In this document: piece after piece, positions 1-8,111 of the stretch
How the letters are laid out: the number at the start of each line of letters is the position of its first letter
How positions within the stretch are numbered: position 1 is the first letter of the stretch
NCBI GenBank assembly: GCA_026707585.1
Contig: JAPOWQ010000073.1
Location: 1-32,879 of the forward strand
DNA: 32,879 nucleotides
DNA from: Chloroflexota bacterium
GTDB taxonomy: Bacteria; Chloroflexota; UBA11872
Reading direction: 5' to 3'
Notes under the pieces: model-generated
What the model was told of the DNA's origin: nothing
The model's database searches: none
Seen by the model: the letters and a program-made list of their open reading frames with translations, nothing else
Program-made: the position numbers and the translations under genes

Positions 1-642
1 CGACACGCCAGGCCATATCCTGAGATGCGTCACGCGCTGGCCAAACTCTCTCGCTTCATCGCTACTCCGCGCGTCGCTAGGCACCGTCTGTTCGTCTGGT
101 GCCATCCGCTTGTGTGTCCCGGTAGCGCAGTAATCGCAATCGCCCGCGATGACGACACCACCTTCGGAGTGCTTCACAGCCGCTTCCATGAAATCTGGTC
201 GCTACGTCTAGGTACCTCTCTTGGCGTAGGCAACGATCCACGCTACACGCCCACAACAACTTTCCAGACCTTTCCATTTCCCGAGGGCCTGACGCCCGAT
301 ATCTCCGCCGCCGACTATGCGGACGATCCGCGGGCCATAGCCATTGCGGTGGCCGCCCGGCGTCTTGTGAAACTGCGTGACCGCTGGCTGAACCCGCCGG
401 AGTGGGTGGAGTGGGTGGATGAGCCAGTGACTGGGTATCCGAAGCGGCCTGTGCCGACTGCGGCGGCACCGCTTCGGGAGCTTCGGCGGCGGACGCTGAC
501 GAATCTGTATAACGAGCGGCCACAGTGGTTGGTGGATGCGCATGCGGCGTTGGACTCGGCTGTGGCGGTTGCGTATGGCTGGGACACAGAAATTGCCGAA
601 GACGACGCGCTCCGCAAGCTACTTGAGCTAAACTCGCCGTGA
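1..642 (+). CDS. Type IIG restriction enzyme / N6-adenine DNA methyltransferase, C-terminal part
   Basis: The reading frame is open through the left edge, so this is the 3' end of a gene that starts outside the window. The visible 213 codons match the C-terminal region of MmeI/PglX-like single-chain enzymes that combine methyltransferase and target recognition. Signs are the segment with FGVLHSRFHEIWSLR, the motif YTPTTTFQTFPFPE, and the tail RTLTNLYNERPQWL followed by an alanine-rich helix and AYGW. In this family the part seen here follows the methylase core (NPPY motif, not in the window). The enzyme would methylate host DNA and possibly cut unmodified DNA. It ends 11 bp from the convergent end of the SIR2 gene. 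Family assignment is firm; whether it is a nuclease or only a methylase cannot be seen. Confidence 0.85.
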   Translation, partial: RHARPYPEMRHALAKLSRFIATPRVARHRLFVWCHPLVCPGSAVIAIARDDDTTFGVLHSRFHEIWSLRLGTSLGVGNDPRYTPTTTFQTFPFPEGLTPDISAADYADDPRAIAIAVAARRLVKLRDRWLNPPEWVEWVDEPVTGYPKRPVPTAAAPLRELRRRTLTNLYNERPQWLVDAHAALDSAVAVAYGWDTEIAEDDALRKLLELNSP

Positions 643-653
643 CACCGCGAGAG

Positions 654-2417
654 TCAATAGAACTCGCCCCAAGATTCAGCCCACCGGGCAGCAAAGCCTT
701 CGAGTTTCTCAATATCCTGAAGTGACTTTGCGGGGTTCTCATCAAGAATGCCCGAGGACACGAACGGCGAATCTCTCTCTAGGCTGGAGAGGGAATTCTT
801 GATTTCATCCAATATACGGATTCGATTTCCCCTTCGGTAGTGGAACATTCCCAATGGACTCCAGTAGTGTCGCCCCTCATGACGTGGAGGAAACGCTAAA
901 GCGAGCAAGATTTCGAACCGGTCAAAGATCATCGAGTATTGTTCATCAGACGGTGCCACTTGACGCATTGGCTCTCTAAGCAGGTTATAAATCCAGTGAT
1001 TGAGCGTAAAGCGAGTCCAGGAGTCATCCTTCAGACTCAAACCCCACAACGCAGTTGGAAGCTTTCTCGCCGCGAATAGAGCAGACAGAATTGATACTGA
1101 TTGACCATCCATACCATGATCACTTACTCTAATGTTGAACAGTCGCCCCAGAAATGTCAATCGATCAGAAGCCAGTGCCCCAATCCCGAGCGCATAAAGT
1201 AACAGGATTGCCGGATACGTCTTCAGGGCAATCAAAATAATGTCACCGCTTCGATCCCGGTTTGTCGATAGGCGCTCCAATGCGCTGGCCCATACGTGAA
1301 AGTGATCGTCCTCCGCCCACCTTCCTGCGACGGGTGCCATAAGCAGTACGGTGGAATACGCTGATTCGTAAGCCACTAGACACTTCGCCACGCTCTCTGC
1401 AGTTGGCGTTGGCATGTTTCGAATGTCGAATTCCTCACCTGCCGTAGACGTGGCAGCCTGCCTGAGAGTCGATTCAATAAGATCTGTCAAGCGTATCCTG
1501 TAGTCGGGACTTGCCAAGAAACGTTTCATGTTCGCCACCGCTATCTCGGGCGATAGCGGGTGAGGACTGGAAAGATCCTCGATAGATTGTATCGTGTGCT
1601 TGATAGTCTCAAAAAAGTCATCGGCACCGCTTATGTAAATTTTCTCCGCACGACGATGTTTAATTAGGCGCTGAGCTTCGTCGGTCAGTCGTCCGTATTG
1701 TGCCCAGTACGTTGTAAAGCGTCGCGACGTAGCTCTGTGGATTGCATTGCGCAGCGCACCATCCCACTTTCCAGACCAGCCACACACAATTAAGCCAAAC
1801 TCATCAAATACGCGATTTAGGAATTGATTATACTCCTTTGGATAGGAATTTAGCTCTTCAGGTGAATTGCGAATTCTGGTGTCTCGATAGTCGCCGTGCA
1901 CTTTGAAGACGCAGGCCTGATTGTGAGAGAGTGGCAAGGCTCCCCGAACTTGGTCCAATGAGCTTAAAACCTGAGTTGGAACTCCTGCGTCCTCAAGTGC
2001 CGTCTCGAGTAGCCGGTCAAAGTTTGTTGTAATTATGACTTTAATGAATCCCTTGGAAACTAGATGGGCAATCGCTCTGTGGGCCTCTGTAGGTTTCTTT
2101 AGACCCTCCTCACGCTCCTGTTCAGTTGGCTCGAAGTATTGTCGCAACAGCTGCCAGCGCTCGGTGGGTGTCTTGGCAAGAGCCTTGAGGAGCCTTGAGT
2201 ACTCCGGCTCTTCATCGTATTTGCTCCGATACCAGTCTTCCAATCGTACGTCCGAATCTACGTCTGTTGCTGCCGCAAGTTTTGAAAGCAGATCCAACAC
2301 TATTCCCCATCCGGTCTTGATCCCGGCAGACGTCGATAGGCCGGATCCCAATAGGAGCGCATATACTCCTGGGTTGCTCTGCATCGAGAATGCCAACGAT
2401 TGAACAGGGTCGATCAT
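654..2417 (-). CDS. SIR2-domain protein (probable NAD-consuming defence effector)
   Basis: 587 residues. The N-terminal ~250 residues form a SIR2-like Rossmann domain: the glycine-rich NAD loop GSGLSTSAGIKTGW (24-37), TTNFD (130-134), KVHGD with the catalytic-type His (172-176) and VCGWSGKWD (211-219). The following ~340 residues are helical, have no motif I recognise, and may be the sensor part. SIR2 domains of this class in bacterial anti-phage proteins deplete NAD+ on infection; that role is inferred from the family and from the neighbouring restriction gene. Start is the ATG at 2417, with only a weak AAGAG upstream. There is no signal peptide or membrane segment. The gene is distinctly AT-richer than the region 2 kb downstream, which suggests separate acquisition. 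Confidence 0.85.
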   Translation of the reverse strand: MIDPVQSLAFSMQSNPGVYALLLGSGLSTSAGIKTGWGIVLDLLSKLAAATDVDSDVRLEDWYRSKYDEEPEYSRLLKALAKTPTERWQLLRQYFEPTEQEREEGLKKPTEAHRAIAHLVSKGFIKVIITTNFDRLLETALEDAGVPTQVLSSLDQVRGALPLSHNQACVFKVHGDYRDTRIRNSPEELNSYPKEYNQFLNRVFDEFGLIVCGWSGKWDGALRNAIHRATSRRFTTYWAQYGRLTDEAQRLIKHRRAEKIYISGADDFFETIKHTIQSIEDLSSPHPLSPEIAVANMKRFLASPDYRIRLTDLIESTLRQAATSTAGEEFDIRNMPTPTAESVAKCLVAYESAYSTVLLMAPVAGRWAEDDHFHVWASALERLSTNRDRSGDIILIALKTYPAILLLYALGIGALASDRLTFLGRLFNIRVSDHGMDGQSVSILSALFAARKLPTALWGLSLKDDSWTRFTLNHWIYNLLREPMRQVAPSDEQYSMIFDRFEILLALAFPPRHEGRHYWSPLGMFHYRRGNRIRILDEIKNSLSSLERDSPFVSSGILDENPAKSLQDIEKLEGFAARWAESWGEFY

Positions 2418-2521
2418 GTGTGTGTCATCTCTTGTGGACCCTTAGCTCAACGCCCCTGAATCATGGTCAATACCGTGCACACCGCCGACAGCACCCGTAG
2501 CTCCTGCAGAACTCAAAGGAC

Positions 2522-2707
2522 TCACCGGTGCGGCGTGTCAGCGCAACCCGGCCCACTGACGCTCAACACCGAGCTAGCATGCTTCAAGCGGTCTCCGCAA
2601 GGCCGAAGGGCTATCGTAGCGATTCCTGCCGCAAGGAACACTAGCACACTCAGAAGCGACGAAGCCACAGCGCAGACTGTAGTGATTGGTTCTTTATTTG
2701 AAGTCAA
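2522..2707 (-). CDS. possible small single-pass membrane protein
   Basis: A 61-codon frame starting at TTG with a hydrophobic stretch of about 22 residues (from AVASSLL to ATIAL) flanked by a short polar N-terminus and a Cys/Gly/Pro-rich tail. No ribosome binding site is visible and the start codon is weak. I do not recognise a family. It lies between the SIR2 gene and the small gene at 2990. It may be a chance frame; the hydrophobic segment is the only argument for it. Confidence 0.22.
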   Translation of the reverse strand: MTSNKEPITTVCAVASSLLSVLVFLAAGIATIALRPCGDRLKHASSVLSVSGPGCADTPHR

Positions 2708-2865
2708 ATGGCACTAGATTGACAACTGCACTTTATCAGAAACGTAGACTTATGTTCCGCAGAAACTCACCTATTCTTTTTCATTCCTCGACATCCATCC
2801 GTCACATCCTGGGCCCAGGATTCGGCAGCGTGAATTCGCGACATTGATTTCGACCCATCGGAAGA

Positions 2866-3000
2866 ATGAAAGAGATGGCACTTAGTGTGTACCTCGTCGA
2901 TTCAGTGGTGAAAGAAGTAGGCACAGTAGCCTGGAAAACTGCCGAAAGACACTCCGTATGGGATCTGAATCTGTCGGGTCACTTAGCTACTATTCTATGA
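2866..3000 (+). CDS. possible small protein, 44 residues
   Basis: ATG at 2866 is preceded almost immediately by GGAAGA; an internal ATG at 2875 gives a product beginning MALSVYLVDSVVKEV. The composition looks protein-like (alternating hydrophobic residues, then a charged stretch), and the frame stops inside the last codons of the opposite-strand gene 2990-3208, giving an 11-bp tail overlap. It could be a real small gene or the 5' stub of a larger gene cut off at 3000. No family recognised. Confidence 0.3.
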   Translation: MKEMALSVYLVDSVVKEVGTVAWKTAERHSVWDLNLSGHLATIL

Positions 3001-3208
3001 TCTTGATGTAACCAAATCTTACGAGAGAGTCGAAGTCACTAGCGTCAAAGCCTTGATAGGAGTCATCGAAGTCTGTGATATAGAAACCCATTCGCCGAAG
3101 CCGTGACCGAATTCCCTTCTGCTCATCTTCGTCAGCCAAATCCTTCTGTCGAAGTAACGCGCCTATAGTGTCAGCTTCACGTCGCGTAAACTCACTACGC
3201 CCTTTCAC
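2990..3208 (-). CDS. small conserved-looking protein of unknown function
   Basis: 72 residues, charged and helical in the first half (RREADTIGALLRQKDLAD), then RSRLRRMGFYITDF, then an acidic/aromatic end. From memory this resembles short uncharacterised bacterial proteins with the pattern 'xxIRxxLRxxGFYIxDF', but I cannot name a family. There is no membrane segment and no cysteine pair. Start is the ATG at 3208. It may be a DNA-binding or antitoxin-like protein by size and charge, but nothing in the sequence proves that. It stands alone, with no toxin-like partner next to it. Confidence 0.6.
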   Translation of the reverse strand: MKGRSEFTRREADTIGALLRQKDLADEDEQKGIRSRLRRMGFYITDFDDSYQGFDASDFDSLVRFGYIKIIE

Positions 3209-4770
3209 ATCTTCTCCCTACAGGAACTCATCCCAAGCTGCGCAGACAACAGATACTATCATTCTCAAGACGTCTATCCATTCCATTCGAAGCGCAGTAA
3301 CGCGTCCCGTCACTGCATTTGTTGCGTCCGTACCCTAATGAGTTCGTCTGTCCTGGAGAAGGCACCGGAAAAACGGCCGTCCCCCCATTCGGCATGCGCA
3401 GGAAAACTTAACTCTTAGCTGTGCTCATGACGAGCCAATGCCCACTGCTATCGGTCCGCAGCTGAGAGAGTGACTTTGGCGCTTGTCGATTCGGGGATCG
3501 AATAATCAGGAATTCCGGATTCGTCAGGAGTTTATTCGGGTCGCTCGAGTTACCGATGCTCGTGCGCGTTATCGCGGAGTCGAGCGCCGAGATCATCGGC
3601 CGCTTGAGCTTCAAGTGCAGATGTGCGTCAAGTGAGGAGTGCGTCGTCCTGCCAGCCCCGACTTGTGTGGCTGCAGCAGTCCTCAACACGATTGAAGAGC
3701 TCTGCAACGGTCTCCCATTCGCCGGTGAGATCGCCTTCCGCCAGAGGCAGACGAAGCCGTGGAGTGTCGAGTGGTTGGTGTGTAGCCCTTGCACGAAGGT
3801 GGTGGGCGACCGTTAGGACCATCCAGGGCCAAAGAACAGCTCCATGGTGCGCGAGTTAGCGAGCCCGTCGAACGCCGGGTGGATTGGGCCTCGCCAGATG
3901 CCCCGTTCAGTGTCGGAAACGGGCTCTGGCCCGCGGACCGGGCCGGAGCGGCCTCAGCCTCGACGCATCCATGGCCCGATCGTGTTCCAGCGCCGGACGC
4001 CGATGATGGGGTGCACGCACACGCGCCGGCGTGACTCCGTGGCGTCAGCGCTTGCCACGGCAACGGCGAGCACATTTGGCCGCATAATCGCGCCCACGAT
4101 CCGGAGCCGGCGGTATCCGCGATCGGGGTCCGCCAATCGAGTGCTGGCAGAACGCGCCGCGCCAGCGTCCGCTGGTGACTGGTGCCCCGCGCAGGCGCGC
4201 CCCTGGCCGGACCGGCCGCCAGACGGCGATTTTCAGCCCTAGGTTTCCGCCACTCCGCGACCCTTCAGGGGCCTGCCCGCCCCTTCGGTGCCCGGCTGTT
4301 CCGAGCTTCTCTGCAATCGAAGTCGAACCGTCGGCACCTGCGCAGGGACCGGCCAACGAGGACCAACGTGTCCGAAACGCAAGCCTAGGCCGCTCTCAAT
4401 CGCGCTCGACCATCGTCCCGACGGCGCCACGAAGCGTGCACGGCCCGTCGCGGCCGCCGGCCATCGAAATCCGACCAACGCCGACGATCGGGAATCCCAC
4501 CATGATTCCCAGGGCGTCTGGCTCGAGCAGGCGTTCCACTGGTGGCTCGCAGCCACAACGAACCCGTCGTGCTTCCAAGCGTCCACCAACGAGCCGATCA
4601 GGTCGCCGGCATGCGGATCTGCTCGCGGCTGGCCGTTCGGAGTAGTCTGAGGGCGCGTCGTCTCCATTGGGCGCTGGAATTCCGAGGCCCGCGTGCGAAG
4701 GGAAACCCGCGAATCGCTCACTCGCAGCGGCGTTCGGTCCCGCGATCGTGCGCCCCAGCGTGGTCGCATC
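3209..4770. other. long stretch without a recognisable gene; probably decayed DNA
   Basis: About 1.56 kb. Frames of 60-230 codons exist on both strands, but they overlap each other, are rich in Arg/Pro/Ser as expected for translated GC-rich non-coding DNA, and show no motif. GC content rises abruptly near 3.78 kb. On the minus strand between about 3.4 and 4.0 kb a single frame broken by two stops gives moderately protein-like segments (around IHPAFDGLANSRTMELFFG), which could be a dead gene of unknown identity. No RNA gene, hairpin terminator or repeat array was seen. Confidence 0.4.
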
Positions 4771-6171
4771 GTGACGCGAGAGCAGGTTTTGGCTCTTGCA
4801 GACTCGGGCGAAAACGAAGCGCTCGAGTTTAAGTCGACCACCGGCACGCGCCGTGAAGCCGCGCAGACCCTGTGCGCTTTCCTCAACCAGCGTGGCGGAC
4901 AGGTGCTGTTCGGCGTCACTCCGACGGGGCACGTGGCGGGTCAGCAAGTCGGCGAGCGCACGATCGAACAGTTGAGCGCCGAGTTTCGGCGCATCGAGCC
5001 TCCAGCGTTTCCAGAGATCAAGCGGATTCGGCTCGACGGCGGGCGCGAAGTGATTGTGGTCAGGACCAGCCCGGGGATGGCCCGGCCGTACGCCTATCGC
5101 GGCACTGCCTTTCGTCGCGTAGGGAACACCACGTTGCCAATGTCCGCCGACGAGTACAACCAGATGCTATTTGAGCGGATGCACAGTGAACAGCGCTGGG
5201 AGAATCAGCCCGCCGACGGCTGGTCGATCGACGACCTAGAGCTGGCAGAGGTCCGCGCCACGGTCGCGGAGGCGGTTCGGCGCGGTCGCCTGGCCGAGCC
5301 GCCGAGCAGCGAGCCGGTTGACCTGTTACGCGGATTGGGGCTCCTCCGTGAGGGGGTGCTGCTCCGAGCGGCGCCCGTGCTGTTCGGCAAGGCCGAACGT
5401 CTCGAAGTCGCGATGCCGCAGTGCTTGCTCCGCGTTGCTCGATTCCGGGGCGTGGATCGGATGCAGTTCTTAGACAACCGGCAATTCAATGGCCACGCCT
5501 TTGCGCTGCTCGCGAGCGCTGAGCGCTTCCTGCGAGACACCCTACCGATCGCTGGACGGTTCGAGCCGAACCGCATAGCGCGAATCGACGAGCCGCTCTA
5601 TCCACCGCTGGCCACGCGCGAGGCGCTCGCGAACGCGCTGTGCCACCGCGATTATTCGGTTGGGGGCGGCTCGGTCGGCGTGGCGATCTACGACGACCGC
5701 CTCGAGGTCACATCCACGGGCCCGCTGCACTTCGGCCTCACGCCCGCGCAGCTCTTCGAGCCCCACGCGTCCCGTCCATGGAATCCGCTGATCGCCCGGA
5801 CGTTCTACCGGCGGGGGATCATTGAGGAGTGGGGCAGCGGAACGCTCCGGATGGCGGAACTGAGCAGCCGTGCCGGGCTGCCCATCCCCGAGATTGAGGA
5901 CGCGAGCGGGGAGGTCATCGTGCGATTTCGACACGGGCAACCGGTGCCGACGCAGTCCGCTGAGGCCGTGTCCCCTACCGAGCGTCGGGCGCTGATCCTC
6001 GCCTTGCTGGAAGAAACTGTGGACGGTCTGACGTTGCGCGAGATTCGCATGCGACTTGGAGGGGCCCTCAGCGACCGGCAGGTGCGGCGGGCGCTGGAAG
6101 AGTTGAGAGACGAGGGGATGCTTCTGCCTCCAGGTCGTGGTCGATGGGGACGGTGGACGCTGGGTGCGTAG
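4771..6171 (+). CDS. AlbA_2 (Schlafen-like) / GHKL ATP-binding protein with C-terminal winged helix
   Basis: 466 residues from the GTG at 4771; an in-frame GTG at 4693 adds an Arg-rich leader that looks non-coding. The order of domains is typical of proteins annotated as 'ATP-binding protein' or, wrongly, 'RecG-like'. First is an AlbA_2 domain (about 12-125: ENEALEFKST, then GGQVLFGV, then AFRRVGNTT). Next is a GHKL-type ATPase region (about 265-375: REALANALCHRDY as the Asn/Asp-containing N box, YDDRLEVTSTG, and GIIEEWGSGTLRM). The last ~60 residues form a winged helix (LTLREIRMRL, SDRQVRRALEEL). Members are probable nucleic-acid-linked regulators, often found in mobile islands; substrate unknown. 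The gene is intact and flanked by long gene-poor spacers. Confidence 0.85.
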   Translation: MTREQVLALADSGENEALEFKSTTGTRREAAQTLCAFLNQRGGQVLFGVTPTGHVAGQQVGERTIEQLSAEFRRIEPPAFPEIKRIRLDGGREVIVVRTSPGMARPYAYRGTAFRRVGNTTLPMSADEYNQMLFERMHSEQRWENQPADGWSIDDLELAEVRATVAEAVRRGRLAEPPSSEPVDLLRGLGLLREGVLLRAAPVLFGKAERLEVAMPQCLLRVARFRGVDRMQFLDNRQFNGHAFALLASAERFLRDTLPIAGRFEPNRIARIDEPLYPPLATREALANALCHRDYSVGGGSVGVAIYDDRLEVTSTGPLHFGLTPAQLFEPHASRPWNPLIARTFYRRGIIEEWGSGTLRMAELSSRAGLPIPEIEDASGEVIVRFRHGQPVPTQSAEAVSPTERRALILALLEETVDGLTLREIRMRLGGALSDRQVRRALEELRDEGMLLPPGRGRWGRWTLGA

Positions 6172-6212
6172 GGGCGACTTGGGGGCGACTTGAGGGCGAC
6201 TTGGGAGCGACT
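6171..6212 (+). repeat. 11-bp tandem repeat directly after the AlbA_2 gene
   Basis: About 3.8 copies of GGGGCGACTTG: exact at 6171-6181 and 6182-6192, one change at 6193-6203, partial at 6204-6212. The array starts on the last base of the stop codon (TAG 6169-6171). Because 11 is not a multiple of 3, the array cycles through all reading frames, so it is not a coding repeat. Confidence 0.9.
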
Positions 6213-6645
6213 GCGAGCGTCGCTCCGTTTCGCGGGGCGGCTGGTCGACCACACGGGCCGGTAGCGTGCGGGGCAGCGTCGGCCCCTGAGGGCCACGAAC
6301 ACGCGGCCGGGACATTCAGGAATCTGCCATCTCGACGGCGCGTGCCTGACCATCGCGCCGGAGCCACGGGAGCCGCCAGACATGCCGCGGGCGACCGGGG
6401 ACATAGACCGCAGAACACGACGGAGGGCTCGATGGGATGCGTGGATCAGCGAGCCCAGGATTGCGGTCTCCACGGTGTGGCGCGATCTGGAGGTCATCAG
6501 CTGGCGATGCATCCGGCGCACCGGAATCCGGAAGCTGATGTAGGTTTCTTGATCTTCGTCCTAATGGCATCAAGCTCCTTATGTTTAGCGCCATTGGATC
6601 CTGGCAAACTGGTCGACCAGACGAGAGTCCCGGCCAGGTGATGCC
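6213..6645. other. intergenic spacer before the HEPN-like gene
   Basis: No gene is convincing here. A 53-codon plus-strand frame (ATG 6382 to TAG 6543) gives a product containing RIAVSTVWRDLEVISWR; it lacks a ribosome binding site and I do not recognise it. The last 100 bp drop in GC content and lead into the ribosome binding site of the next gene. Confidence 0.35.
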
Positions 6646-7728
6646 GTGAGATACACCTTGACCATTGTTGAGCAACTGGATCGTTCCAGCAGGGAACTGG
6701 CGACCGATCATCCAATAAGCAATCGTCTGGCTTTGATCCTGGTCGACAATGCCACCGAGCTCATGCTGCATCGTCAATGCACGGACCGGTTGGAGCTTGA
6801 CAGCATGGCATCGGGACTCTGGAAAGCGCACCAATCCCTTATTGGTGGCAGGTCGTCGGAAGACCAGCCCGAATTCTCTGAAGAATCTAAAAGAGACATG
6901 CTGACGCCGAGACAGAGATCCCAGGCTAAGGGAGTCTTCTTGGATGGCAAGCTTAAAGTCTTGGAAGGCATGGGGGACATCACGTCAAAGGAACGGCGGT
7001 TCATTGCTATTGCCCATGGCTACAGAAACGAGCTATACCACGTCGGGCTGACTCGTGACGAGATAATACGGGCCATTGCGGCGCAGTTCTTCCTGCTCTC
7101 CTGTGATCTGTTCACTCGATTGGGAAACAAGGGCTTCTTTGGCCCCTCGTTTACTTCCGAAGACCAGTACACCGATATTGCGAAACGTTATCTCCCAATG
7201 CACAACGGTCGACTGCTCTGTCTCGACGTTGACAAGGCAGACTTGGCCGCCAAACTCCGAAGCACGCTTCCTGCTGGGATGCCCGACCTGGCTGTGACGC
7301 TTGCTTCAAGCGCAACGAAATCTATCAAGTCAGTGACGGATGCGTTTGCCTTCTTGGTCCGTGACAACCCTTTCAGCTTCGACGAGGATAAGATGCTAAC
7401 ATTCGCGCAGTTGCAGCGGGACTTAACGAAAGCCCTTGAACGTGAAGATGTAGATGGCTTATGGATAGACCCCAATTACCGAGAAGGTTTCAGCCGCGTG
7501 GCAACAGAGTTGGAGGAGAATTGGCGGCAACGTCACTCCTCACTCCCTCATCAGCGATGGATGCGCCGAGCTACCGCCATTGGGCAAGAACGTGACCCCC
7601 TCACCGCCTTGGACTTGTACCAAGCTCTTCGTAACGACATGTCGTACCTCGAAGAATCGATATTGTCCGCGTCGAGTGAACTCGATAGGTGGACTCAGCA
7701 GCAGGTCGACAGGGCGCTAGGCAAATAA
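6646..7728 (+). CDS. uncharacterised protein with a HEPN-like RNase motif
   Basis: 360 residues, starting at the GTG at 6646 with CAGGTGA six to seven bases upstream as a ribosome binding site. The N-terminal ~165 residues are helical. They carry a NALILVDNATELM-like helix (about 27-40) and the sequence YRNELYHVG, in which R127-N128-x-x-x-H132 fits the R-N/D-x(3)-H signature of HEPN ribonucleases. The remainder (about 165-360) is also mostly helical and ends in acidic and Gln-rich helices. HEPN proteins act as toxins or abortive-infection RNases and usually dimerise to form the active site; that function is inferred from one motif. It stands alone with no visible antitoxin or nucleotidyltransferase partner. 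Family otherwise unrecognised. Confidence 0.75.
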   Translation: MRYTLTIVEQLDRSSRELATDHPISNRLALILVDNATELMLHRQCTDRLELDSMASGLWKAHQSLIGGRSSEDQPEFSEESKRDMLTPRQRSQAKGVFLDGKLKVLEGMGDITSKERRFIAIAHGYRNELYHVGLTRDEIIRAIAAQFFLLSCDLFTRLGNKGFFGPSFTSEDQYTDIAKRYLPMHNGRLLCLDVDKADLAAKLRSTLPAGMPDLAVTLASSATKSIKSVTDAFAFLVRDNPFSFDEDKMLTFAQLQRDLTKALEREDVDGLWIDPNYREGFSRVATELEENWRQRHSSLPHQRWMRRATAIGQERDPLTALDLYQALRNDMSYLEESILSASSELDRWTQQQVDRALGK

Positions 7729-8111
7729 GCTCAGAACAAACACGAACCATCGAGGCTTCTCGCAGGGAACCTGCGGATCGGCTGACTGTAGAGAATCGCC
7801 GAGCGTTTGATTCCTGCGTCTGCCCTTGGACCAGGGCAATCCTATTGAGCGATCACAGGCTGTCGCTGCATGGAATATACAACCAGACCCTTTCCAAGTA
7901 CGACCGTTGATTGAAAGTATGGAAACTCTAAAGTGTCGACTTAGGTGCCTGCCAAACCGGACCTTGATTCAACTACTCGACTTGCGCTGTTGGACGAGGG
8001 CACTCTAGCGGAATTGCCTTCCGACATAGCTCCCGCAAGGTGATGTGGGGGCCTTCGACAAAGTTGTAGCTGAACTCGCGAATCGCGACCGCATGGGCGT
8101 GGTACTCAATC
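7729..8111. other. spacer with a possible minus-strand gene scrap
   Basis: No intact gene. On the minus strand from about 8104 downwards there is a stop-free stretch reading YHAHAVAIREFSYNFVEG and on into PHITLREL, which looks protein-like but has no start and no identity. It may be a relic; nothing else was seen. Confidence 0.3.

Noticed and set aside
4239-4947. Minus-strand frames of 180-226 codons upstream of the AlbA_2 gene
   Set aside because: They run into the real gene on the other strand, and their composition is Ser/Arg/Pro-rich with no conserved motif.
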